Positions 1 to 8,728 are shown, counted from the stretch's first letter. The stretch is DNA of 64,000 nt from SSC3 sp963769585 (GCA_963769585.1 CAVYMJ010000006.1:1-64000), one strand, 5' to 3'. Notes: generated from the sequence alone by a model not told the origin. Translations and numbers: made by a program.

Positions 1-45
1 GATGCGATGTCCCGAGACACCTGACAACAGTGTCTTGGGACATCG
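1..45. mobile_element. Right-end remnant of an IS481-type element
   Basis: The window opens with an imperfect inverted repeat: gatgtcccgagacac at 6-20 and gtgtcttgggacatc at 31-45. It closely resembles the right end of the intact IS481 element near 2764-2800 (gatgtcccgagacagg, then gatgtctcgagacatc). It therefore looks like the right terminus of a related element whose body lies outside the window. It is followed, as in the downstream copy, by a fragment matching the tRNA-Lys 3' end. Confidence 0.55.
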
Positions 46-57
46 CACTGGTGGGCC
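40..57. repeat. 18-bp direct repeat flanking the first IS, left copy
   Basis: The sequence acatcgcactggtgggcc occurs here and again at 1470-1487, bracketing the frameshifted IS481 element. It may be a target duplication, although it is long for this family. Its last part, tggtgggcc, is the reverse complement of the 3' end of tRNA-Lys including CCA. Confidence 0.7.
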
Positions 58-1469
58 TGAATACCTTCGGTTGATGGGTGAGAGATCTATGTCGGTTGAT
101 CCGTGACACTCAAGGTCGACTTTTTCAGGGTACGGCGATTGCCGGGGGTCGAGGCTCTGCGTTTGCGGACCGGCCCGGGGTGGTCCCGGGCCACCGTGCG
201 GAGCAACTCCGCACCGTCCCACAGCCCCAGCACCTCGCCGGTGACGTGCACGTCGATGCGGCGCCCGGCGGCCGCCTTGCCCAGGCAGACCTGCTGCCAG
301 GACACGCAGACCACCCCGTTGGCACTGGCCCGCCGACACACCCAGTCGTCACCGGTCCGGTCGGTCGCCCCGGGCTCGGCTCTGGGCTCGGCTCCGGTGA
401 GCGCGTCGGGCAGCTGCAGTGGCAGGGAGTCGCTGCTCGCACCCACAGGTCCGTGCCGGTCCCCGGCGGCGAACCGCTCGGCCGGGGTACGCATCCCGAT
501 GCCCTGATGGGGACGGACGGTGTTGTAGTGCTCCACCCAGGCGTCCAGCTCGGCCTGCGCGGTGGCCAGGTCCGCGAAGACCCGGTCGGTGCGGAACTCG
601 GCCCGCAGCGACCGGTGGAACCGTTCCACCTTCCCCGTCGTGGTCGGCGACCGTGGCTCGGTCAGCCGGTGCTTGATCCGGTTCTCGCGCAGCACCCGGT
701 CGAACAACACCTCCACCGGTGGCCGGTTGAACCGGCCGGTGAACACCTTCCCGTTGTCGGTCAGGATCTCCTCAGGCACCCCATAGGTCCGCATCGCCAC
801 CGCCAACCCCTCACAGACCCGCTGGGAGCCCTCCCGCGGCATCAGGAACGCGCTGACACACAACCGGGAATGGTCATCGACCCCCGGTCAACGCCTTGGC
901 CTTGCGTCCGTCAGCCAGCAGGAACCCGCCGACGGTGTCCATCTGCCACAGCTCCATCGGGGTGCCCCGCTCCCACCGCTTGAAGTGCTCATCGCGGTGC
1001 CGCTGAGCCCCCGGCCGGATCAGACCGGCCCGCACCAGCGCCCGGTAGACCCCGGACCGGGAGACCACGACCCCGGACCGGCCCAGCTCATGGACGATCC
1101 GACGCGGACCCCACCCCGGATGCGCCCGCCGCAGCTCCAGCACCCGCACCTCGACCACCGCCGGCATTTGATGCGGGCATCCCACCGGACGACGCGACCG
1201 CTGAGCCAGCCCCTCGAGCCCAGAGTCCTCATAACGCCGCAGCCACGCATGCAGCGACTGCCGCGAGACACCCCACTGACCGGCCACCTCCGTCACCGAC
1301 CGGCCATCGGAAAGCACCGCCAAAACGGCCTGATACTTCTGCTCCACCACGCTCATCTCCACCAACATGAAATGAGTGTCAAGAATCAGCCGGAGCCACC
1401 GTCAAGCATCAACCGGAGCCACGTAAAGAAGGACCCGGAGCCATCCTGTCAAGGATGACCCGGGTCCTT
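58..1469 (-). mobile_element. IS481-family element with frameshifted transposase
   Basis: This about 1.4-kb element lies between 18-bp direct repeats. Both ends carry a related pattern in inverted orientation: two cggttgat-like motifs about 25 bp apart followed by gtgacactca (left, about 69-115) or its counterpart ttgacactca (right, about 1370-1415). Outside the right repeat is a hairpin with arms aaggacccgg and ccgggtcctt (1428-1469), which may belong to the element or its insertion site. The transposase runs on the minus strand and is frameshifted. The exact ends are uncertain by some tens of bases. Confidence 0.6.
87..1368 (-). pseudogene. IS481-family transposase, frameshifted
   Basis: Two minus-strand reading frames together make one DDE transposase. 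The upstream part (starting at 1368) has an N-terminal helix-turn-helix region (SVTEVAGQWGVSRQSLHAWL) and the first catalytic Asp in WQMD. The downstream part (ending at 87) has the second Asp in TDNG and the Glu in GKVERFH. The break lies in a run of five Cs on the plus strand (881-885). Removing one base restores ALTGVDDHSRLCVSAF, the usual family sequence. Without frameshifting, no complete catalytic triad is made. I see no convincing stimulatory structure for programmed frameshifting, so this is probably an inactive copy. A sequencing error in the homopolymer is the alternative. Confidence 0.8.
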
Positions 1470-1493
1470 ACATCGCACTGGTGGGCCCCGTGG
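1470..1493. repeat. Second copy of the 18-bp repeat plus tRNA 3'-end fragment
   Basis: Positions 1470-1487 repeat 40-57. Positions 1479-1493 (tggtgggccccgtgg) are identical to 2805-2819, the last 15 bases of tRNA-Lys including CCA on the minus strand. The intact IS481 element is therefore bracketed by the functional tRNA end and this duplicate. Confidence 0.75.
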
Positions 1494-1520
1494 TGTCTGA
1501 ATCCAGGACATGCTTCACAG

Positions 1521-2800
1521 GTGTCTCGCGACATCGTTGACACCTCACAGGAGGTGCTCGATGTCCATGGCCAGGGTCGTCATCACCGCAGTCCGGGTGG
1601 AGGGCAGGTCGATCAGCGCGGTGGCCCGTGACTACGGCGTCTCCCGCCGCTGGGTCCACGAGCTGGTCCGCAGGTTCGACTCCGAAGGCGAGACCGCCTT
1701 CGAACCGCGGTCCCGCCGACCCCACCACAGCCCGAACCAGGTCAGCGCGGACCTCGAGGACCAGATCGTCAGGCTCCGCAAGAAGCTGACCTCCCAGGGA
1801 CTCGACGGCGGCGCCGAGACCATCCGAGCCATGCTGGCCGCTCGCACCCCGAGGTCCGAGCAGGATCAGGCGCCGTTGCCCGCGGTCAGCACCATCTGGC
1901 GCATCCTGACCCGCCGCGGCTTCGTCACCGCCCAACCCCACAAACGACCCCGGTCGTCCTGGCAGCGCTTCGAGGCCGAGCAGCCCAACGAACGCTGGCA
2001 GACCGACGTCACCCACTGGCAGCTGGCAGACGGCACCGAGGTGGAGATCCTCAACATCATCGACGACCACTCCCGCCTCGCCATCGGCTCAGCGGTCCGC
2101 CGCACCACCCTGGCACGCGACGTGGCCACCACCTTCACCAAAGCCCTCTCCCGCTGGGGAATCCCCGCCGGAGTGCTCAGCGACAACGGTGCTATCTTCA
2201 CCGGCCACTACCGCGGTCACGGCGAGGTAGCCCTCGAGCTGCTGCTCCGCAGCCACGGCGTGACCATCGACCACTCCCGGCCCTACCACCCCCAAACCTG
2301 CGGGAAGGTCGAACGCTTCCACCAGACGCAGAAGAAGTGGCTGGCCGCCCGGCCCGCCGCCAGGACCCTGCACGGCCTGCAACGCCAAGTCGATGCCTTC
2401 AACCTCTACTACAACAACGTGCGACCACACCGAGCGATCGGACGCCGCACCCCCGCCCAGGCCTACGCCGCCCGACCCAAAGCCACCCCCAAGGGCCCGA
2501 AGATCCCCGACCACTACCGGCTACGCCGCGACATCATCGACACCAACGGCACCGTCACGCTTCGCTACAACAGCCGAATGCATCACGTCGGCCTCGGCCG
2601 GGTCCTAGCCGGCACCCGCATCTACGTGCTGACCGACGACCGCCACGTCCGCATCATCACCCGCGACGGCGAGCTCCTGCGCGACCTAGTCCTCGACCCG
2701 ACCCGCGACTACCAGCCCCGCGGAGTCAAGAGGGGTCCCCAACGACCCCAGAAAAGAGAATGATGTCCCGAGACAGGTGTGCACGATGTCTCGAGACATC
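1521..2800 (+). mobile_element. Intact IS481-family insertion sequence
   Basis: The element of about 1.28 kb carries one intact transposase gene. Its ends are imperfect terminal inverted repeats of about 26 bp (roughly 1521-1546 and 2775-2800) that match at about 22 positions around a gtgtctcgcgacatc-like core. The right end also contains a second inverted copy just inside (gatgtcccgagaca, 2763-2776). It sits directly beside the tRNA-Lys 3' end, with the 15-bp tRNA-end repeat on both outer sides. Confidence 0.75.
1561..2763 (+). CDS. IS481-family DDE transposase, intact
   Basis: This 400-residue transposase would cut and join the ends of its element. The start is ATG at 1561, preceded by a strong aggagg ribosome site about 6 bases away; an upstream in-frame ATG at 1510 lies within the IS end and is less likely. 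An N-terminal helix-turn-helix (SISAVARDYGVSRRWVHEL, residues 18-36) should bind the inverted repeats. The catalytic triad is complete: D149 in RWQTDV, D208 in LSDNG and E251 in GKVERFH. The integrase core is followed by a C-terminal region ending about residue 400. Length and motifs are normal, so the element may still be active. It belongs to a different subgroup from the broken IS upstream. Confidence 0.93.
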   Translation: MSMARVVITAVRVEGRSISAVARDYGVSRRWVHELVRRFDSEGETAFEPRSRRPHHSPNQVSADLEDQIVRLRKKLTSQGLDGGAETIRAMLAARTPRSEQDQAPLPAVSTIWRILTRRGFVTAQPHKRPRSSWQRFEAEQPNERWQTDVTHWQLADGTEVEILNIIDDHSRLAIGSAVRRTTLARDVATTFTKALSRWGIPAGVLSDNGAIFTGHYRGHGEVALELLLRSHGVTIDHSRPYHPQTCGKVERFHQTQKKWLAARPAARTLHGLQRQVDAFNLYYNNVRPHRAIGRRTPAQAYAARPKATPKGPKIPDHYRLRRDIIDTNGTVTLRYNSRMHHVGLGRVLAGTRIYVLTDDRHVRIITRDGELLRDLVLDPTRDYQPRGVKRGPQRPQKRE

Positions 2801-2804
2801 ACAT

Positions 2805-2880
2805 TGGTGGGCCCCGTGGGACTCGAACCCACAACCCGCGGATTAAAAGTCCGCTGCTCTGCCAGTTGAGCTAGAGGCCC
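2805..2880 (-). tRNA. tRNA-Lys (anticodon TTT)
   Basis: The minus strand folds into a complete cloverleaf. The acceptor arm gggcctc pairs with ggggccc (one G-U pair), the discriminator is A, and CCA is encoded. The anticodon stem gcgga/tccgc encloses the loop cttttaa with anticodon TTT at positions 34-36, which gives lysine. The D arm (agctcaactggcagagc) and T arm (gtgggttcgagtcccac) are canonical. The gene is intact although its 3' end directly abuts stacked IS elements; 15 bases of that end are duplicated at 1479-1493. The 240 bases upstream (2881-3123) hold no gene I can support and presumably contain the promoter. Confidence 0.96.
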
Positions 2881-3123
2881 GTCGTAGGGAAGACCTGGGT
2901 GCAGGTGAGCGACCCTGGAAGAATCCGTACCGGGGGAACTGTAGCCAAGGACCGTCGAGTGCCCTGCAAGGGTGCACGTACTCAGGATCTCGCTCGTCGC
3001 TGGTGGACTTGTTTCGCGCGTCGCAGAGTTCACGCACCGAAACCGATCTGCTTGCCGATGAGTCGTTGGCAGCCTCATGTCGACTGGACCGGGCTCAACG
3101 TCGGGGAGTAGTCCCGACGCCGG

Positions 3124-3570
3124 TCAGCGAGGAATTCGGGTGGCTTGGGACCAGACCGCCTGCCAACGCTCATCGCGGCGCTCGTAGAAGTCCGTGTGCC
3201 AGAAGACTCCACTGTCGAGTTGGCCAGAGAAGCTCATTTCGATGTGCGCCTGATAGCGAAGGATCGCTGCGTCCGCGAAGACGCGGACGGCGACCTCAGA
3301 GGCTGCCTCAAAGATGTGGTAGTCAAACCTGCCCGACTCGATGCCTCCGAGGTAGACGTCCCTGCCCAAAGCAGCGCCGCCGGGGGTTATCAACTGGTAG
3401 TCGTGCCCGTGCATCGCGGCCGCAACAGCCAGGTCGCTGTCGACCAGCGACCGAAGGCGGCGGCGTTCGGCATCGCGCAGTTCTTCTGCGGTCGCAGCCT
3501 CTCTCAGCACGTGTCCACTATGGATCCGTCCACTCGAACTGTCGATGGGGGACGCCGGATGCGAGATCAC
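3124..3570 (-). CDS. NTF2-like (DUF4440/SnoaL-type) protein
   Basis: The protein is a small alpha+beta barrel of the NTF2 superfamily. Its opening (AEELRDAERRRLRSLVDSD, then HGHDYQLITPGG) and ending (WHTDFYERRDERWQAVWSQA) match the DUF4440 layout of a long N-terminal helix, a central sheet and a final W-x-W-type strand. Members are enzymes or ligand-binding proteins of varied function, so no substrate is named. The GTG start at 3570 is uncertain. Another GTG at 3510 sits just before the first conserved helix and would remove 20 residues of poorly conserved sequence. The gene is oriented towards tRNA-Lys. Confidence 0.75.
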   Translation of the reverse strand: MISHPASPIDSSSGRIHSGHVLREAATAEELRDAERRRLRSLVDSDLAVAAAMHGHDYQLITPGGAALGRDVYLGGIESGRFDYHIFEAASEVAVRVFADAAILRYQAHIEMSFSGQLDSGVFWHTDFYERRDERWQAVWSQATRIPR

Positions 3571-3626
3571 CGCGACTGAGGGTTGCGAGGGCCGAGCCGA
3601 CGGACAGCTGAGGCTGAGCCGTGAAC

Positions 3627-4370
3627 TTATCGACGGCGGGAGCGCCGAGCAGTAGTGTACGCGGGTTCTCGCAGCCGCCGGACCCAGTCGTAGGTCTCGA
3701 GGCCGGGTAGGCCGTGCGTGATCGGGTCGAACGACACGGGCAGGTCCGCCTCGACGAGGGGGTCCGCGTCGAGACGGATCTCAGCAAAAGGATTCCACGC
3801 GCCCGAGGCGAGGGCCCATGCGATCTCGACCTTGACTTCGCTGTGAAACACCGCGGACAGCATGACCGCGCCCGCCGGTGTCCGATAGGGCAGCAGCGTG
3901 GTCATGGGTCTCCGGTACGGCGACCGGGCGGAGGTCAGCGTGAAGCGGGTGAGCCGTCCCAGCCCGGTGGAGGCGAAGAGCAGGTCGCCGTGGCGGTCGC
4001 CATCGATCGGCACCCGGACTGCAAGCCCGAAGATGTCCGGGGCGGGGGCCGGGAGTCCGACGGCTCGGGACTGCCGGACCAGCACGTCGTCAGCACCGGC
4101 TTGGTCCAGCCAGGCCGCACCGGACCGGGGGCCGTCACCGAAGCGGTGAAGCGTGCCCCGGACGACAGAGCCCCGCGGGTGCAGTGGCTTGGCAGCCGGG
4201 CGGACGGCCATCACTGCGGTTGCGGCGCGCAGGATCTGCCCACCAGCGGACGAAGCGGCACGGGCCGCGGTATCAAAAGCGCTCACTTGGCGCCGGTACC
4301 CCTCGAACCGAATCGCAAGCGAAGACTTCGCAAGATCGCCAGAACCGATGGCCTCCTGCTGAACGCGCAC
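3627..4370 (-). CDS. Conserved actinobacterial protein of unknown function (catalase-like core)
   Basis: The 247-residue protein contains blocks such as LHPRGSVVRGTLHRFG (about residues 61-76), DVLVRQSRAVGLPAPAPDI and FGLAVRVPIDGDRHGDLLFA. These occur in a poorly characterised actinobacterial family often labelled phosphodiesterase, and they resemble the core of the haem-catalase fold. I see no convincing haem or metal ligand set, so I give no activity. The gene lies between two NTF2-like genes on the same strand. The GTG start at 4370 has no clear ribosome site, so the N-terminus is provisional. Confidence 0.6.
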   Translation of the reverse strand: MRVQQEAIGSGDLAKSSLAIRFEGYRRQVSAFDTAARAASSAGGQILRAATAVMAVRPAAKPLHPRGSVVRGTLHRFGDGPRSGAAWLDQAGADDVLVRQSRAVGLPAPAPDIFGLAVRVPIDGDRHGDLLFASTGLGRLTRFTLTSARSPYRRPMTTLLPYRTPAGAVMLSAVFHSEVKVEIAWALASGAWNPFAEIRLDADPLVEADLPVSFDPITHGLPGLETYDWVRRLREPAYTTARRSRRR

Positions 4371-4448
4371 TGCAGCGGTTGCTCCCTCGCGCGTAGCGGC
4401 ACGACAGACTTCGCGGGCTAGCGCAGAGCGGTCCGGTATGCCGAGGAG

Positions 4449-4787
4449 CTAGATCTTGTCCGAGCGCAGCATCACGACGTCCTGAATGAGTCCCGCCTGT
4501 GCGCGGTAGGCCACGAGCAGGTGGAGCGACTCTCCGTCGTGAACGACCCGCTCCTCGTCGACGGTCCAGGACCCCGCACGCAACCGTCCCCCGAGTGACG
4601 CGTGCAGTTGAGGGTGGCGGTCGAACAATGCGCTGTACCGCTGCCGAATGGCAGCGTGTCCTTCGAGCAGGATCTCGCCATGGCCGTCGCGGATGCAGGC
4701 GTTCTGGGCGTAGCACGCGAGGAAGGCGTCGAGGTCGCGCCCGTTGTAGGCATCCAGCTGAAGCTGGACAGGGTCTCGTTCGCTCAC
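4449..4787 (-). CDS. SnoaL/ketosteroid-isomerase-like NTF2 fold protein
   Basis: The 112-residue protein begins DPVQLQLDAYNGRDLDAFLACYA, the typical first helix and turn of SnoaL-like NTF2 proteins. It continues with GHAAIRQRYSALFDRHPQL and ends in the strand-rich half. This family includes small isomerases, polyketide cyclases and non-enzymatic ligand binders, and no specific substrate is suggested here. It starts at GTG 4787. It is the third gene in a loose minus-strand group with two neighbours of unknown function. Confidence 0.8.
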   Translation of the reverse strand: MSERDPVQLQLDAYNGRDLDAFLACYAQNACIRDGHGEILLEGHAAIRQRYSALFDRHPQLHASLGGRLRAGSWTVDEERVVHDGESLHLLVAYRAQAGLIQDVVMLRSDKI

Positions 4788-4882
4788 CGTTGAATCCTAG
4801 GTCCCGGATCAGGTCCGGAGAGTCCGAATGCAGGTCGAAATCGGGCCGCTGCACAACCTGGGTCGCGGTGTGCTCCGCGGTC

Positions 4883-5632
4883 TCAGCCCAGCTCGGCGCC
4901 GCGACCGGCGCAGGCTTCCACCGGCTGGGGCTCCGTGGGCATCGTCGACTGCGGGACGACGCTGCCGGCACTGTCGAGGATGCGAACCTCGATCGCGACC
5001 TTGGCCTCCGGCGTCTGCTCGCCGAGCCACCCGTGCGCGTGCACGAAGCCGTTCTGGGCCTGGGAGATGTACCAGGGGCCGGTCACTCCGTCGCTGACGA
5101 ACCGCAGGTCGACACGGTCGACCACGTCGTTGACAGACAGCCAGTGCGAGATCGTGAAACCTGTAAGCCGGGTTCCGTCGCAGTCCCAGCTCTGCCGGCC
5201 ATTGGACAGGAACCTCACCGGATGCGCGGCGTCGGCGTACTGCACGGGGGCGACCGAGGGTGCGCTGCCGCCGAACGAGTCGCACAACCGGAGCTCGTCG
5301 GCTCCGTTGCGAAGCACCAGGACGGGCTGGTCGCCGGTCTCGGTTCTCTGCCTCTCGGCGTACAGGACCTCGACCTCGTCGCTGTGGGAGGCGAAGTCGG
5401 GCGTGAGGCACGCCTCGACTTCGTCCGGCGTCACATCGGGGGAGACATCGAGGTTGACCACGCCGTTCTGGGGACTGCTGCTCAGTGCGGTGGGGGTGTC
5501 GGACGGGGCCGGGGCCTTGTCGCCGCCTCCGCGGCTTCCGAGCCAGGAAACGAGCACAACCAGGCATGCGACAGCAACGGCTACTGCCGCCTCCCGACGA
5601 CCGGGATGACGCAGGCCAAAGTCGTTCCTCAT
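4883..5632 (-). CDS. Hypothetical membrane-anchored extracytoplasmic protein
   Basis: I recognise no family. The preferred start is ATG at 5632, behind a G-rich ribosome site (ggggggtc); a longer frame to 5731 lacks such a site. A basic N-terminus (MRNDFGLRHPGRR) precedes a single membrane segment (AAVAVAVACLVVLVSWLG, about residues 16-33). A Ser/Pro/Thr-rich linker follows, then a roughly 200-residue domain with Cys residues (EACLTP, LRLCDSF, WDCDG, VEACAG) that could form disulfides outside the cell. The topology suggests an N-terminally anchored exported protein. It is divergent from the DUF1800 gene. Confidence 0.7.
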   Translation of the reverse strand: MRNDFGLRHPGRREAAVAVAVACLVVLVSWLGSRGGGDKAPAPSDTPTALSSSPQNGVVNLDVSPDVTPDEVEACLTPDFASHSDEVEVLYAERQRTETGDQPVLVLRNGADELRLCDSFGGSAPSVAPVQYADAAHPVRFLSNGRQSWDCDGTRLTGFTISHWLSVNDVVDRVDLRFVSDGVTGPWYISQAQNGFVHAHGWLGEQTPEAKVAIEVRILDSAGSVVPQSTMPTEPQPVEACAGRGAELG

Positions 5633-5843
5633 GCAGACCCCCCACGGGCTATGAGCGGCCGGCCCCCACCCGAACTCGCCAGCGGGGCCAGGCCCCGAGT
5701 GAAGCCAGGCTACCCGGCTGAGCCGCGTCATGCCGCATTACTCCCGAGATTTACCCATTCTCGCCTGCGAAACGCGTCTCTCGCCCAGACTGGAGCGGTC
5801 CGGCTCACCGCAGAGCCGATGACATGTGTCCATGGGAGGGACC

Positions 5844-7349
5844 ATGCCGCCGACAGGTCTGGCCGCACGCGTGCTGACCGGGAATCCGATCTCCGCCCGG
5901 TACGTCGTTCGCCCATATAAGCCGACACCGGTGCCGACGGCGCGTGAGCTCCATATGCTCAACCGCTTCGGCGCCGGTTACACGCGGACGAGTCTCAGGC
6001 AGCTACGGCGCGCGGGCGGATATCGGCGCTGGTTCGACAGGCAGCTCAAGCCCGGCACGATCAAGGAGTCCGGGACGGCAGCGGCCCTGCCCAGCTGGTA
6101 TCCAGCCCTGTCCTGGTCGATAGCGACCAAGGCCGCCCGCCACCGCTCCGGCGAGTACATGTCCTGGCAGCAGGCCCGTGACTTCGGCAACCTCTCGGTG
6201 CTGCGCAGGGTGTACTCCAAGCGGCAGGTGCTCGAGCAGCTGACGGACTTCTGGTCCAACCACCTGCACGTCCCAGCGGGGTCCGACCGGGCCTGGATCC
6301 ACCGCACGTCCTACGACGCCCTGTTGCGTCGCTATGCGCTCACCACCTTCGAGTCGCTGCTGGTCAACGCGACCCTGCACCCGGCGATGCAGCTCTACCT
6401 GGACAACTACACCTCGGTGAAGAACGCCCCGAACGAGAACCACGGACGCGAGCTGCTCGAGCTCCACACTGTGGGCCGGGAGTCGGGCTACACCGAGCCG
6501 ATGGTGAAGGACTCAGCCAGGATCCTCTCGGGCTACACGGTGAGCACCGAGACCTGGTCCGGGTACTACGACCCCGCAAGGCACACCACGGGCGCCGTCC
6601 GGGTGCTCGGCTTCACCCACGCGAACACCGCGGCCGACGGTCGTGCGGTCACTGTCGCTTACCTGCGCTACCTGGCTCGCCACCCGGCGACAGCGCGCAG
6701 AGTCTGCCGCAAGCTCGCGGTCCGCTTCGTCTCGGACACACCCAGCGCCGCGCTGGTCAACCAGCTCGTGAAGGAGTATCTGCGGACCGGCACCGACATC
6801 AAGGCGGTACTGCGCGTCCTGGTCGCCTCACCAGAGTTCTGGGCGGCGCGGGACAAGAAGGTGCGGACGCCGTACGACGACCTGGTGGCGTCCTGTCGTT
6901 CGCTCAAGGTGGTCGCCCGCAGACCCACCCAGGAGAACTCGTTCGGCAACGCCCTCAACTGGCTGCACGGCGCTGTTCCGGCCTACCAATGGCCGGCGCC
7001 GGACGGTGCGCCCGAGCAGGCCGTGGCCTGGACGTCGGTCAGCCGGATGCTGAACTCCTTCCGGTTCCACTGGAACTTCGTGGGCGGCTGGTGGCCCACG
7101 CAGGACGTGACCTGGCGTCCGCCGAGGTACTGGCTCCCAAAGAAGGCGATCAGACTGGACCAGTTCGTCGACCATCTCAGCCGGACCTGGCTGGGTCGGC
7201 GTTCTACTCCGAGGCTGCTCAAGGCGGTCTGTGAGGCGACCGGCGAGCAGCCGAGCGCCATCGTCACCGTCGACCATCCGGTGCTCCAGTGGAAGTTCCC
7301 GCGACTGGCCGCTGTCCTGCTCGACTCGCCGAAGCACCTGAGCCGATGA
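5844..7349 (+). CDS. DUF1800 family protein
   Basis: This is a 501-residue DUF1800 protein. The family signature NENHGRELLELHTVG is near residue 210, preceded by the conserved region LTDFWSNHLHV and followed by RILSGYTVST. DUF1800 proteins are common in bacteria, nearly always paired with DUF1501, and have no settled biochemical role. The ATG at 5844 follows a ggaggg element. An in-frame ATG at 5832 and GTG at 5826 are alternatives that would put this element inside the gene. The stop overlaps the region carrying the next gene's ribosome site, so the two genes are probably cotranslated. Confidence 0.88.
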   Translation: MPPTGLAARVLTGNPISARYVVRPYKPTPVPTARELHMLNRFGAGYTRTSLRQLRRAGGYRRWFDRQLKPGTIKESGTAAALPSWYPALSWSIATKAARHRSGEYMSWQQARDFGNLSVLRRVYSKRQVLEQLTDFWSNHLHVPAGSDRAWIHRTSYDALLRRYALTTFESLLVNATLHPAMQLYLDNYTSVKNAPNENHGRELLELHTVGRESGYTEPMVKDSARILSGYTVSTETWSGYYDPARHTTGAVRVLGFTHANTAADGRAVTVAYLRYLARHPATARRVCRKLAVRFVSDTPSAALVNQLVKEYLRTGTDIKAVLRVLVASPEFWAARDKKVRTPYDDLVASCRSLKVVARRPTQENSFGNALNWLHGAVPAYQWPAPDGAPEQAVAWTSVSRMLNSFRFHWNFVGGWWPTQDVTWRPPRYWLPKKAIRLDQFVDHLSRTWLGRRSTPRLLKAVCEATGEQPSAIVTVDHPVLQWKFPRLAAVLLDSPKHLSR

Positions 7350-7360
7350 GGAGGAAGCCC

Positions 7361-8629
7361 ATGGAGTGCTGTGAGGAGTACCAGCGCGCCACCTCGCTAT
7401 CGAGGAGGAACTTCCTCGGCGCGATGGCAGCCACCGGCACAGCGGCGGCCACGACGAGCGTCTTCGGTGAGGCTCTGCTGCAGGCCTCGTACGGCGCTGC
7501 GCCTGGCGGCAACGTACTGGTTGTGCTCAGCTTCCGCGGAGGCATCGACGGGCTCGGCGTGGTCGTCCCACACGGCGATCCGGCCTACGCCAGCGCTCGG
7601 CCCAACGTCAAGGTGCCGACGGCCAGCCTGCTGGCCAAGGACGCCATGTTCGGGCTGCATCCTGAGCTGGCCCCACTCACCTGGGCCTGGAACAGTGGAG
7701 AGCTAGGGGTGGTCAACGCGGTGGGGCTCCCCGTGCCCAACCGGTCGCACTTCCTGGCCACCGAGCTGGTCGAGGACGCGGATCCGACCTCGAGCGTGCG
7801 ACGTGGCTGGGTGAACCGGATGGTCGGCCTGAACCCGAGCCCGTTGCCCGCCGATGCCGTCGCGCTCGGCTCGTCGACTCCCTCGACCATGGTGGAGGGT
7901 CCGGCGCCTAGCGTCTCAGCCAAGGACCTGAAGTCGATCTCGCTGGCCGGTACCGAGGGTGGCGGCGACGGAGCGGCTCGTCGCACCCAGTCGCTGCGAA
8001 CCATGTGGGCGGGCACGAGCGGTGCTCTCGGCGCCGGCTTCACCTCGGCGTACTCGACGGCCAGCAAGCTCGGCACGCTCGGCGCTGCGCCGTACACGCC
8101 GGAGGTGGCGTACCCGATGAGCTGGCCTGGCACCGACCTGTCGAGGGCGCTGATCGATGCGGCGCGGCTGATCAAGGCCGACCTCGGGACCCAGGTCATC
8201 ACCGTCGACTTCGGTGGCTGGGACATGCACAGTGACTACGGCACGTTGGAGTGGGGCCGGATGCAGAACCAGCTGGGTGCCTTCGCGGCTTCGTTGAGCG
8301 CCTTCCTCCAAGACCTCGGGCCGCTTCGCTCGCGCGTCACCGTGGCCACGATCAGTGAGTTCGGCCGACGCTTGGAGGAGAACGGCAACCGCGGTCTCGA
8401 CCACGGCTGGGGCAACATGATGCTGCTCGCCGGCGCCGGGGTGAAGGGCGGGAAGTACCACGGCTCCTGGCCAGGACTCTCGCACGGTGACAAGCGCGAC
8501 GACGACCTGGCGGTTACGACCGACTACCGCCAGGTCCTCGGCGAGATCGTGAACAAGCGCTTCCCGGAGAAGCCCGTCTCGAAGATCTTTCCCGGCCTGG
8601 TCTACGCGCCGATCGGCGTACTTTCCTGA
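7361..8629 (+). CDS. Tat-exported DUF1501 protein
   Basis: The partner of the upstream DUF1800 gene. The start at 7361 has a gaggagg site with ideal spacing. The N-terminus carries a twin-arginine signal (SLSRRNFLGAMAATGTAAA, about residues 12-30), so the folded protein is predicted to be exported by Tat. The mature part starts with VLVVLSFRGGIDGLGVVVPH and contains NRSHFLATELVED, DFGGWDMHSDYG and ISEFGRRLEENGNRGLDHGW, conserved in the DUF1501 superfamily, which is related to alkaline-phosphatase/sulfatase-type folds. The function is unknown. It is the last gene before a convergent repeat region. Confidence 0.9.
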   Translation: MECCEEYQRATSLSRRNFLGAMAATGTAAATTSVFGEALLQASYGAAPGGNVLVVLSFRGGIDGLGVVVPHGDPAYASARPNVKVPTASLLAKDAMFGLHPELAPLTWAWNSGELGVVNAVGLPVPNRSHFLATELVEDADPTSSVRRGWVNRMVGLNPSPLPADAVALGSSTPSTMVEGPAPSVSAKDLKSISLAGTEGGGDGAARRTQSLRTMWAGTSGALGAGFTSAYSTASKLGTLGAAPYTPEVAYPMSWPGTDLSRALIDAARLIKADLGTQVITVDFGGWDMHSDYGTLEWGRMQNQLGAFAASLSAFLQDLGPLRSRVTVATISEFGRRLEENGNRGLDHGWGNMMLLAGAGVKGGKYHGSWPGLSHGDKRDDDLAVTTDYRQVLGEIVNKRFPEKPVSKIFPGLVYAPIGVLS

Positions 8630-8640
8630 CCTTGTCGGAG

Positions 8641-8700
8641 CGACTGGCCGGGCGACTGGCCGGGCGACTGGCCGGGCGACTGGCCGGGCGACTGGCCCGG
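8641..8700. repeat. 12-bp tandem repeat, five copies
   Basis: The unit cgactggccggg is repeated head to tail four times exactly and a fifth time with one change (cgactggcccgg). GC-only inverted motifs (ggcgcc, gccggggcgggc) follow up to 8729. The repeat fills the gap between two convergent genes and could form stacked stems that stop transcription from both sides, but no T tract is present. There are no spacers, so it is not a CRISPR array. Confidence 0.9.
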
Positions 8701-8728
8701 CGCCGGGGCGGGCGCCGGGGCGGGGCGC

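Noticed and set aside
868..890. Programmed frameshift in the first IS transposase
   Set aside because: No clear slippery sequence plus stem-loop stimulator was seen, so a simple indel is preferred.
1..2880. Integrative element (phage or ICE) using the tRNA-Lys attachment site
   Set aside because: The tRNA-end repeats bracket only IS elements; no site-specific integrase, excisionase or replication gene is present.
4499..5920. Plus-strand frame of about 470 codons
   Set aside because: Antisense to the hypothetical and NTF2-like genes, with composition typical of a GC-frame shadow.
8641..8700. Possible CRISPR array
   Set aside because: The copies are directly adjacent with no spacers and no cas genes are nearby.
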